From Methanosarcina barkeri 3 (GTDB taxonomy: Archaea > Halobacteriota > Methanosarcinia > Methanosarcinales > Methanosarcinaceae), in the NCBI RefSeq assembly GCF_000970305.1, contig NZ_CP009517.1:1054001-1118000 (forward strand): a DNA stretch of 64,000 nucleotides, in the 5' to 3' direction. The notes beneath the pieces are model-generated. The model made no database searches. It was given only the letters and a program-made list of their open reading frames with translations, and was not told where the DNA came from. Each line of letters begins with the position of its first letter. Position 1 is the first letter of the stretch. Made by a program: the position numbers and the translations under genes. This document shows, one piece after another, positions 56,632 to 64,000 of this stretch.

Positions 56632-57882
56632 TTAAAAGAGTGTCTTTAAGAATGTTCCAAAAGCTTTCATGAGTCTGAAGGAATTTCCTGAAAACATTAG
56701 CTTTCTTAGAAGGATAGAAGGGTGATCCATGTCTCCGTATTCGGTAATCGTATCGAGAATCGAGGGGGTATTTAGCGAACCTATAAGGTCATTCAATTGC
56801 CTGTCTTCCAGCTTGCCGATGTAGTCATGAATTTTCATGCCTATTTCAAGCTCTCTTCCAAGACCCTTCCGCCAGAGCTGGTCATATTCGGAAAGCCTTT
56901 TTGCCGAGGTATCTCCCTCAAGGGCAGCCTGTGCAGCAACTTTGCCAGCGATTTTTGCCGCGAAGGCCCCGGTATAGATCCCTCCTCCTGATGTAGGTTT
57001 TGTCTGCCCTGCAGCATCGCCAACCAGGAGAATCCCATCCGACACCGTTTTCTCCTGAGGGCCAATAGGGATTCCCCCTACTACAAAATCAAGCATTCCT
57101 CCTGAGTATCTCGCTTTTACGTGAGAATTGGAGCGAAGGAATTTCTCAAGATAGGAAAGAGGAGAACAGTTTTCCTGGCCATTTTTCCAGGCAAGCCCAG
57201 GTTCAAGAGCAAGCGCAATTCTCGAAACCTTTTCATTAACAGGTACAGTCCAGGCAAAAAAGCCAGGAGCAACAGAACCTGGAAAGAGTTCAACAAAGTC
57301 ACTGTCGTACGAGGCATAAGGAGCTTCGATCTGGATGCCAGGAAGTACGCGGGAAGGTTTTTCAAGCCCTGCGTAGCTGGCTATCCGACTTTTTACTCCA
57401 TCTGCTCCTATCACGGCGGATGTATGGATTGTTTCAGGCTTGCCGTTTTTCAGTACCCTGAGTTTTACAGTAGAATCTTGCTTTCCCTCCTTCTCGGTTT
57501 CCGGGTTCGGTTTTTCGAGCCCAACAGCTCTTGTCCTTAGAGAAAGTTCCACACCTTCTTCCACAGCCATTACTGCAAGAGTGCGGTCGAAATTTTTCCG
57601 TGAGACCACATACGCTTTGGTCTGCTTTCCATCAATTGGCAAGCACTGCCCGTCCGGAGCATATACGAAAGCTCCACGCACAGAATTGAACACAAATTCG
57701 TCAGAAGGCTTGAGTTCGCATTCTGCAACCGCTCTGGTGCTCAAAAGTCCGGTACAGCTTACAGGCGACCCTATGAAAGCATGCTCTTCAAGCAGGAGAA
57801 CCTTTGCCCCATTGAGGGCTGCATAGCGAGCTGCAGTGGATCCAACAGGACCGGCTCCAACTACAACGACATCGTATTTCAT
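56632..57882 (-). CDS. Geranylgeranyl reductase family flavoprotein
   Basis: 416 aa, the family's length. FAD motifs: VVVGAGPVGSTAARYAALNG at the N-terminus, GADGVKSRIASYAGL in the middle, and ILLVGDAAGQTKPTSGGGIY (the GD motif). The family phrase GSPVSCTGLLS lies at ~38-48. In archaea such enzymes saturate the geranylgeranyl chains of ether lipids; several paralogues exist, so this could act on another prenyl substrate. Start ATG 57882. Monocistronic; no lipid gene adjacent. Confidence 0.87.
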   Translation of the reverse strand: MKYDVVVVGAGPVGSTAARYAALNGAKVLLLEEHAFIGSPVSCTGLLSTRAVAECELKPSDEFVFNSVRGAFVYAPDGQCLPIDGKQTKAYVVSRKNFDRTLAVMAVEEGVELSLRTRAVGLEKPNPETEKEGKQDSTVKLRVLKNGKPETIHTSAVIGADGVKSRIASYAGLEKPSRVLPGIQIEAPYASYDSDFVELFPGSVAPGFFAWTVPVNEKVSRIALALEPGLAWKNGQENCSPLSYLEKFLRSNSHVKARYSGGMLDFVVGGIPIGPQEKTVSDGILLVGDAAGQTKPTSGGGIYTGAFAAKIAGKVAAQAALEGDTSAKRLSEYDQLWRKGLGRELEIGMKIHDYIGKLEDRQLNDLIGSLNTPSILDTITEYGDMDHPSILLRKLMFSGNSFRLMKAFGTFLKTLF

Positions 57883-59066
57883 ACAGTGTTAACCTCGAGA
57901 ATAAGCCCTTAGAATAGCAGAAAGCTTAATATACTCATAATTCATAGTTATAGTTAAAATTGCAATATTTATATATAAGTAAAGTGATTGTGAATACAAT
58001 GATACCGGATGCAGTGATATCCATTTTATATGTAAGCTTTATTAATGATAATAATTTTTATATTTTATAGTAATCTCTTTCTTGATAAAAAGAGTTCTTT
58101 GTCGGTCAGGGTTCCCTTCTTTAATAGAGTTACCTCCTTGAGCTGCTGAGTTTTTAATTGATCTCCAAACTAATTAGAATTTGAATAAAACAATTTTTTG
58201 GACTGCTGAAGCTTTTTAAACCTCACAATCTTGATATATTGATAAATAATTTGTGGTATTCCTTTAATCATCCTTGGTTTAATAGTATAAATTAAATTTA
58301 GTTAAAAATTCCAATTTTTTGTCAAAGATTAATTGACAGTATTCATAAATTTCGTCAAATTGCCTTTGATTTTTCATCTTTACAATCACTATAAGGTAAA
58401 TTAGTAGGATATTTGTTCCTTTTAGCATTTTTGGCACATGACCTTTTGGATAGCGTCTAAAAGTAAAAACCGATGGATCCATTACGCTTACGAAGATTAT
58501 GTGCTGACAACTGGAATAAAGGCTATAAATTTAATAATAGTGTATGTAGCACTACTAGCTATTATAAAATAACAGACCCTTCAAAGTCTGCAGTAAGCTT
58601 GGCAACTTATACTAATCAATATTCGAAGTATATATTTAATAAAATCTACTATAACCTAACGAAATTCAAATCCGATTCTAATTTTGTTAGGTATACACGG
58701 GGAATTGTCTGATTGCTGGTAAAAAATACAACAATGGGCCTGTGAATTATATGAAAAGTTAATCTTCTCACTATTTTTATCATTAAGTGGAAGCTTCAGA
58801 AAATGTAAGAAGTAACATAAATTTAAATTAGTATTTTTACAAATTTTAATATACTTTTAATAACAGTTATCAATGTTAGTCCTGTTATAACGATTTTAGA
58901 TAGATACAAACTCTGCTGATCTAAAAACATACAGTATCACAAATTATAATAATATACAAAAATTCATGATTATTTTAAGAAGTCAAATGGAAAATCTATG
59001 TATCCATTGGATATTCTAAGTTCATCAGCAAACTAAAAATAAATATTTATTTTGGAGATTGGGAGA
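57883..59066. other. 1.2-kb gene-poor region
   Basis: Two short frames (minus 58279-58482 and plus 58473-58712) are present but without SD or family resemblance, and are not called. A strong hairpin at 58655-58691 is listed separately. Confidence 0.45.
58655..58691. repeat. Inverted repeat, 12-bp stem
   Basis: cctaacgaaatt pairs with aattttgttagg (one G-U position), with a 13-base loop. It could be a stem-loop in a transcript or a small element end. No T-run follows. Confidence 0.5.
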
Positions 59067-59495
59067 ATGAAAGGTAAGCAAAAGTTAAAAACTAGCATGT
59101 TACTCATAGCATTATTAGTTCTAAGCTTAATTTTTGTGTCAGTCTCGAGTTTTGAAAGAATAAAGGACATGAATGGATCAAAAGCTGAGGACATAGATGG
59201 GTCAGAAGTTGAATTGGTTGCAGAACAAGAACCATCGGTTCCTGCAGCTCCAATCACAGAAAATGATGGGCCTTACTGGTATTTGCTTACTGTAGATAAA
59301 GAAGAGCAGAAAACCTTATTTCAGTATATTGATAATTGCAACGCTTCTGATCAAGAAAAGAAAGCTATGAAACAGTCTATGGCAGATATATGGAGTCGAT
59401 ATCCTGATAATATTACAGAAGAAGACAATCAAACACTTGAATTGGTGGATACAAAAGTAGGAGAGTATCTTAATGATACATATGGTAAAACTTAG
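59067..59495 (+). CDS. Secreted protein, function unknown
   Basis: 142 aa. The signal peptide is MKGKQKLKTSMLLIALLVLS with LIFVSVSSF. The mature part is acidic (KAEDIDGSEVELVAEQE) with a helical C-terminal domain (WYLLTVDKEEQKTLFQYIDN and MKQSMADIWSRYPDNI). GGAGATTGGGAG precedes ATG 59067; an in-frame TTG at 59052 overlaps that SD. No family recognised. Probably extracytoplasmic or membrane-tethered. Confidence 0.68.
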   Translation: MKGKQKLKTSMLLIALLVLSLIFVSVSSFERIKDMNGSKAEDIDGSEVELVAEQEPSVPAAPITENDGPYWYLLTVDKEEQKTLFQYIDNCNASDQEKKAMKQSMADIWSRYPDNITEEDNQTLELVDTKVGEYLNDTYGKT

Positions 59496-59585
59496 GCAAG
59501 TGAGGAATAAAATCAATTGTGACAAAGACTAAGGATTAAAGTCCAATTTTAGATAGTTAATAGTCTAATGATGCTGATTTTTCAG

Positions 59586-59603
59586 TTCAACTACGTAAGT
59601 CCT
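59586..59603. mobile_element. Solo end matching the 23683-23798 element
   Basis: ttcaactacgtaagtcct matches the right end of the 116-bp element at 23.7 kb (ttcaacagcgtaagtcct), together with the preceding ttcag. A left end was not found, so this is a remnant. Confidence 0.5.
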
Positions 59604-59753
59604 ATATGGATTAATCACTGAAGAAGGAGTAAGTAGACTTACATTATCTGTATTCAATGAAGGGTCGAAAAATCATAATATATTATAAAAATATATGATA
59701 AAAATAAAATAAGTTCGAAGTTGGAGTAAGATAGTGGATCAATTATATACGAT

Positions 59754-59882
59754 GAGTTCATCCCAAAACTTGGAATTTGCTTCTTGGACATTGTATTTTG
59801 AATATCATTCAAGCTCATGATTATGAAAACAACTCTAAGAATTCCTAACGATTAAGAGTAAAGTGTCTTTTGGGATAGGCTC
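59754..59882. mobile_element. Dispersed ~129-bp element, copy B
   Basis: Ends GAGTTCATCCCAAAA and TTTTGGGATAGGCTC are inverted with a three-base mismatch block. A gat triplet flanks both sides, as a possible target duplication. The interior matches copy A at 28543-28668 (for example tcaagctca.gat..tgaaaacaac). Non-coding. Confidence 0.7.
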
Positions 59883-60062
59883 GATATATAAATGGAATAA
59901 AAAAATTGGAAAGCAAAATAATTTTGTGATAAAACATATTTAATCTCTTTAATGATTTTGCCCAACAATTTAAAATCAAATCTTAAGAATTAGCGTATGA
60001 TTCCATCATATCACCCCTCATGTATCAAGGAATAACGCTAAATATCGATAAATACATTCAAC

Positions 60063-62525
60063 GTGCGACTGAACCATACAACTGAAAGATCAAATTTTAA
60101 CGATTTCTTCAAACTACTAACCAGGGTTTTCATGCAACAGAAAAAAGAAAAACTCCAGGCTTCGGGCCCACAGAAAACAGATAGAGGTAACCAGGGCACA
60201 AAAAAAGTCCGGACTCAGGACAAAAGAAGTTTTCAAATTACTGATAAAAAGGCTTTCCGAACTTCAGATAATAAAACTTCCAGAATCTCGGATAACAAAG
60301 CTTCCCAAACTTCGGATAATAAAACTTCCAGAATTTCAGATAATAAAACCTCCAGAATTTCAGATAATAAAACCTCCAGAACTTCGGATAAAAGAAATTC
60401 TCAGACTCAGCAAAACAGGATAAGGAACAAATCTACAGGTTTTAAAGAAAAGTCTTCCAAAGGAAAACATGCTTTTAACAAGAGCGTTGGCTCTGAAAAA
60501 AATCTTGACTCCGTTTCTTACAGGAAAAATAACTCCCAGCGTTTCGAGTATGAAGACGATCAAATATTCTGGTGTGAAAAATGTAATCTGCCCCTGATAG
60601 GAGAAGAATGCGGAAGATGCGGCAGCAGAGGAAAAGTCCTTAAGCTTTCACAACCTGCAGACGTCCGTTTTTGTTCTCCTTACGAGCGGGAAGTCCTGGA
60701 CAGGCAGCTTTATTCGGCTTTTGGCTGTAATCCCCTTGGGAAGAGGCTTATTCTTCTAAACAAAATCCCTGGTGAGGACAAAACCGATGAAGTACTTGTA
60801 GACGGCTTTATTTTCGGAATTCTCCGATTTGAGCTCTCGAAAATGGATTACAGTTTTGAACCTTCCCTCAAGGGCGCAAAAATTCTCCTGAAACATACTC
60901 AAGGCAGAACAGCCAGACTCAAAAAAACAAACCGGCACCTTAACGGAAAAAGTATTTCAGCAGAATCTATTGAAACTTTTGACAGCAATATAAAAGCAGG
61001 AGACTTTGTACTTGTTACTGCAGGCAGCCTGACAGGCTATGGGGTTTCTTTATTTGACGGCGCAGAATTTTCAGGATTGAAAGACCAGCCTGGGTCCGAA
61101 ACTCGATCCGAACCTGAGTTTTCCAAAGAATCTGAGAAAGTTCTCAGGATCAGAAAGGTAGACAGCAGTGAAGCATCACTTCATCCTGAGACTCCTGATC
61201 TTACGGCATGCATAGAAGCAAACAAAAAACACCTCCAGGTGCTTGGAAAAAACGCAATAAATACAATCCGCGGGATTATTTCCAGGAAAGAATACAAAAA
61301 CCTGCCTGTCTATGTCTCCTTCAGCGGTGGAAAAGACAGCCTTGTGGCGCTTGACCTGGCACAGGCTTCCCTTAAGCAAAGAGAACTTAAAGCTTTTTTC
61401 CTGAATACAGGAATTGAGTTTCCTGAAACTGTAGAGTTTGTACGGAACTTTTGCCGGGAAAAGGAAATTTCACTTACCGAAGCAAACGCAGGTTCTGCTT
61501 TCCGGGAGCAGGTAGGAAAATTCGGGCCTCCTGCAAAGGATTTTCGCTGGTGCTGCAAGGTCTGCAAGCTGGCATCGGCAGGGGATTTCGAGACCGAGAA
61601 AAGAGCTTCTTCTCAAAAAGGGGTAGCTGGCGTGGCTTATCTGACAATTGACGGTAAGCGTAAGCACGAATCTTTCTCAAGGGCAAGGATTGCAGCAAGT
61701 GAGACAAATCCTTTTGTCCCTGCCCAGCTCAATATCTTTCCTATAAGAGATTGGAAGGCAATTGAGGTCTGGCTTTACATACACTGGAGACAGCTTTCCT
61801 ACAGTCCTCTTTATGACCTTGGCTTCGAAAGGGTAGGCTGCTGGCTTTGTCCCTCTGCCCTCGCTGCTGAATATGAAAGAGTAAAAGACCTGCACCCTGA
61901 AATGTACGCAAAGTGGAACGCTTTTCTGCTGGAATGGGCAAAGTCAAGAGGGCTTTCTGAAAAATTCATAGAGCATGGGTTCTGGCGCTGGAAAGAACTG
62001 CCTCCAAAGATGCTGAAACTGGCTGAAGAGTTAGGAATTTCCGTGCTTGCCAGAGAAAAAACCGAAGACTTCGAGATTGAAGTCGTGTCAGGAATTTCTC
62101 CATGCAGGGCAGGTGGCTATTCAATAGAAGCAGCCGTAAAAGGCATCAGGGAACAAGAAGCCGCAGGTTTCGTCAATGTTCTCGGAAACACGGTTTATGC
62201 AGAAGACCTGGGAATGTTGCTGGTCAAAACCGCAACAGGGACTGTAAAGTTTTTTTCGAATGGGAATCTGCTTGCAAGTTCGGAAACAAAGGAAAAAGCA
62301 ATTTTGTTATTTAAGGAAGCTGCAAAGCAGTTTACAAGACTTTCCCGCTGTACCGGTTGCGGAATCTGTGTAAAAGCCTGTCCTGTTGGGGCAGCTTCTC
62401 TTGAAGGAAAAACACCGCATGTAAGCGAAACCTGTATCAGGTGCGGAAAATGTACAGAATCATGTGTAGTAACCAGATACTTTGATAAGCTCGTACCGGA
62501 TCTGAATCAAAAGTTAAAGTTGTGA
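60063..62525 (+). CDS. PAPS-reductase-like protein fused to zinc ribbon, PUA-like and ferredoxin domains
   Basis: 820 aa from GTG 60063; ATG 60132 (MQQKKEKLQ) is an equally likely start. Residues ~30-165 are low-complexity with an SDNKTSRI-type repeat. A zinc ribbon (CEKCNLPLIGEECGRC) is at ~172-187 and a PUA-like segment (KAGDFVLVTAGSLTGYG) at ~305-325. The PAPS-reductase/ATP-pyrophosphatase core follows: YVSFSGGKDSLVALDL (P-loop), LNTGIEFPET, FRWCCKVCK, and VGCWLCPS. The C-terminus carries two [4Fe-4S] motifs (CTGCGICVKACP, CIRCGKCTESC). Likely a sulfur-transfer or sulfonucleotide-type enzyme taking electrons from ferredoxin; true substrate unknown. Confidence 0.87.
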   Translation: MRLNHTTERSNFNDFFKLLTRVFMQQKKEKLQASGPQKTDRGNQGTKKVRTQDKRSFQITDKKAFRTSDNKTSRISDNKASQTSDNKTSRISDNKTSRISDNKTSRTSDKRNSQTQQNRIRNKSTGFKEKSSKGKHAFNKSVGSEKNLDSVSYRKNNSQRFEYEDDQIFWCEKCNLPLIGEECGRCGSRGKVLKLSQPADVRFCSPYEREVLDRQLYSAFGCNPLGKRLILLNKIPGEDKTDEVLVDGFIFGILRFELSKMDYSFEPSLKGAKILLKHTQGRTARLKKTNRHLNGKSISAESIETFDSNIKAGDFVLVTAGSLTGYGVSLFDGAEFSGLKDQPGSETRSEPEFSKESEKVLRIRKVDSSEASLHPETPDLTACIEANKKHLQVLGKNAINTIRGIISRKEYKNLPVYVSFSGGKDSLVALDLAQASLKQRELKAFFLNTGIEFPETVEFVRNFCREKEISLTEANAGSAFREQVGKFGPPAKDFRWCCKVCKLASAGDFETEKRASSQKGVAGVAYLTIDGKRKHESFSRARIAASETNPFVPAQLNIFPIRDWKAIEVWLYIHWRQLSYSPLYDLGFERVGCWLCPSALAAEYERVKDLHPEMYAKWNAFLLEWAKSRGLSEKFIEHGFWRWKELPPKMLKLAEELGISVLAREKTEDFEIEVVSGISPCRAGGYSIEAAVKGIREQEAAGFVNVLGNTVYAEDLGMLLVKTATGTVKFFSNGNLLASSETKEKAILLFKEAAKQFTRLSRCTGCGICVKACPVGAASLEGKTPHVSETCIRCGKCTESCVVTRYFDKLVPDLNQKLKL
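60255..60400 (+). repeat. In-frame 24-bp coding tandem repeat
   Basis: Six imperfect units coding SDNKTSRI/SDNKASQT, within the disordered N-terminal region of the PAPS-reductase-like gene. The period keeps the reading frame, so copy number can vary without inactivation. Confidence 0.85.
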
Positions 62526-62644
62526 TTCACGAGAAGACTGAACTTCCAATCTCTGTGATATTTTTAAATAGTTCCTAAATATATTTAGATATTGCATTTC
62601 CTAATTAGGTTTGGATCTCACACTTTTATTATATTTCCATAAAC

Positions 62645-62775
62645 TTGACTTAAACCTGTATATCTAATTTAAATCCGTATAGTTGATTTAAACCTGCATA
62701 TTTGATTCTAAAACCCGTATAATTGATTTAAATCCGTACATTTGACTTCAAATCGTATGTTTGACTTAACCCTGT
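62645..62775. repeat. Degenerate 16-18-bp array
   Basis: About seven copies of a word like ccgtatagttgatttaaa, with drifting sequence and length. Located between the PAPS-reductase-like gene and the permease gene. Confidence 0.75.
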
Positions 62776-62807
62776 ATTAATTCATCCATTTAAACGGAAA
62801 CTAAAAA

Positions 62808-63914
62808 ATGAGATTGAGCCAAAATCCTGATGGAGTAAGCCAAATCATAGCCAACCGCTGGAAAATTGGGGCGGCCCTGGCGGTAGCGCTGCTTCTGTAC
62901 TTTTCGTTTCTTATTCTGCTGCCCTTTGCAGATGGAATCGTACTGGGCATAGTCTTTGCTTACATTGCCAGGCCTATCCGGGTAAAATTCAAAAAACACA
63001 GAAAAATAGGAGCTCTTGTTGCCAGTATGTGCATATTCATCCCTATAGTATTCATTGTAGGAGCAGGCATTGTTGAAATCCTTAACCAGATCTCCTGGGT
63101 TATCGAACATCAAACAGCAGTTGCGGCAGCAATTCTAAATTTCATAAACTCCCTCAACATTCCGGAAAAAATAATAGAAGGCATTAATTCCGCCATCTGG
63201 GACCTCTTTACCTCGCTGCTCCCTGCAGTAGGCAGCATAGGGCTCCTTTCATATGCTCAGAGTATCGGTCTATTTTTCATCAATTTTGTTATCTCGATCA
63301 TTTTCTGCTACTTTATACTCGCTGACGGAGATCGGCTTTACTGCGCATTTCTTGGTGTGGTCCCAAAGGAATACAAAGGAGTTATAAACCGTTACGCACA
63401 TCATCTTGATATCATCCTTAAAGGCGTTTTCATAGGCAATGCCTACGCTGCTTTAATAGTAAGCGTAACCTCGGTTTTTGTTTTCTATGCTTTTGGGTTT
63501 CCCCATGTGCTTGCCCTGGCAACTCTTATCTTCATAGCTTCGATAATTCCTCTTTTTGCCGGGTACATGGTGCTGTTGCCTTTAGCTTTAATGCGGTACC
63601 TTGAGTTCGGGTTTAAAAGCGCAGCAACTTTCTTTATAGTATCCTCACTCATTATCTACGGCCCCCCTGAACTGATTCTCAGGCCCTACCTGACCAGCTT
63701 GCAATCCAAAATTCACCCTATGCTGCTTATGCTTGCCTTTCTGGGAGGAGCTTTTGTCGGAGGGATTGCAGGATTTTTTGCAGCCCCTATTCTTCTTGGG
63801 GCATTGGTTGCGGCTTACAGGGTTTATCAGGAGCACAGCCATCCCGAATTTGTTGATACCTGCGCAGACCTCAAGAATCAGGGACATCCCCATAAGGCTG
63901 GTTCGGAAAAGTAG
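62808..63914 (+). CDS. AI-2E family transporter (UPF0118)
   Basis: 368 aa with seven to eight membrane spans. Family hallmarks: the N-terminal ALAVALLLYFSFLILLPFAD and IVLGIVFAYIARPI, the amphipathic middle, and the C-terminal block containing GAFVGGIAGFFAAPILLGAL. Members export small molecules or sodium; the autoinducer role is confined to few bacteria. Only a weak SD lies before ATG 62808. The gene ends with TAG, and the frame stays open beyond it to the window edge (see findings). Confidence 0.9.
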   Translation: MRLSQNPDGVSQIIANRWKIGAALAVALLLYFSFLILLPFADGIVLGIVFAYIARPIRVKFKKHRKIGALVASMCIFIPIVFIVGAGIVEILNQISWVIEHQTAVAAAILNFINSLNIPEKIIEGINSAIWDLFTSLLPAVGSIGLLSYAQSIGLFFINFVISIIFCYFILADGDRLYCAFLGVVPKEYKGVINRYAHHLDIILKGVFIGNAYAALIVSVTSVFVFYAFGFPHVLALATLIFIASIIPLFAGYMVLLPLALMRYLEFGFKSAATFFIVSSLIIYGPPELILRPYLTSLQSKIHPMLLMLAFLGGAFVGGIAGFFAAPILLGALVAAYRVYQEHSHPEFVDTCADLKNQGHPHKAGSEK

Positions 63915-63951
63915 TTACCGGAGTTCTCAGAAAATGTACGGAAAAACATCA

Positions 63952-63977
63952 CATATCCTGGAAAACTCCAGGATATG
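63952..63977 (+). terminator. 11-bp perfect hairpin after the permease gene
   Basis: catatcctgga pairs with tccaggatatg across a four-base loop, 37 bases past the TAG. No T-run follows within the window, so it may be a processing signal or a conserved stem rather than an intrinsic terminator. Confidence 0.4.
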
Positions 63978-64000
63978 CCCAAAAGTATCAATCGAAAGGG

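Noticed and set aside
58279-58712. Two overlapping short frames on opposite strands
   Set aside because: Neither has SD or family character; the hairpin at 58655-58691 explains part of the conservation-like pattern.
1-64000. Search for tRNA, rRNA and CRISPR arrays
   Set aside because: No cloverleaf-compatible T-loop/anticodon combination, no rRNA core sequence and no spaced repeats of CRISPR type were seen; the tandem arrays have no unique spacers.

Overview
The window reads as chromosomal DNA of a methanogenic archaeon of the genus Methanosarcina. Several things point there. There is an HdrA-MvhD fusion followed by an eight-cluster polyferredoxin, and a formylmethanofuran dehydrogenase G-B-D set. 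There is a UPF0228 protein, a family I know only from Methanosarcina. There are beta-helix/PKD surface proteins ending in PGF-type sorting tails. Coding sequence is AT-rich, and long AT-rich intergenic spaces carry many short tandem arrays. The exact species is not determinable by eye.

Layout. 1-5.6 kb: TPR protein, CoA-binding protein, small Cys-rich protein, winged-helix regulator and a short single-cluster ferredoxin. 5.6-11.7 kb: CrtI-like FAD oxidoreductase, small membrane protein, shikimate-kinase-like P-loop kinase, a decayed IS110-type transposase, a phosphoglycerate-mutase-like phosphatase and an HD-domain protein. 11.9-19.3 kb: two alpha-helical repeat proteins and a pair of zinc-ribbon proteins, separated by gene-poor DNA. 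19.9-23.5 kb: small membrane protein, broken copy of a universal stress protein gene, UPF0228 protein, the intact universal stress protein and a small wHTH protein. 23.9-32.8 kb: the energy-metabolism block, with hdrA (MvhD fused) and polyferredoxin in one operon, ferredoxin:thioredoxin reductase catalytic chain, and fwdG-fwdB-fwdD in one tight operon. 33-34.8 kb: small protein, ICMT-like methyltransferase and SAM methyltransferase. 34.9-48.5 kb: four NosD-like right-handed beta-helix surface proteins on the minus strand, interrupted by a MASE3 histidine kinase. 49.3-64 kb: an HDAC-family deacylase overlapping a HyuA-type ATPase, a multi-PAS histidine kinase, a small protein, a geranylgeranyl-reductase-like flavoprotein, a secreted protein, a PAPS-reductase/ferredoxin fusion and an AI-2E-type permease.

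How genes may work together. HdrA-MvhD plus polyferredoxin would shuttle electrons between ferredoxin-type carriers and heterodisulfide reductase HdrBC (encoded elsewhere). FwdGBD is the electron-entry and catalytic part of the first/last step of C1 reduction and could exchange electrons with the same polyferredoxin. The surface proteins and the two sensor kinases form an envelope/sensing neighbourhood.

Most notable observations. (i) A recurring set of genes has a good Shine-Dalgarno sequence that points to AUA or AUU rather than AUG/GUG/UUG. In three of them (a ferredoxin, a beta-helix surface protein and a 58-aa protein) no conventional start is compatible with the conserved N-terminus. (ii) There are several probable small non-autonomous elements with inverted ends (23.7, 28.5, 36.6 and 59.8 kb). 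(iii) A partial duplication of the universal stress gene and near-identical C-terminal halves in two surface proteins indicate recent recombination. No tRNA, rRNA or CRISPR array was seen.
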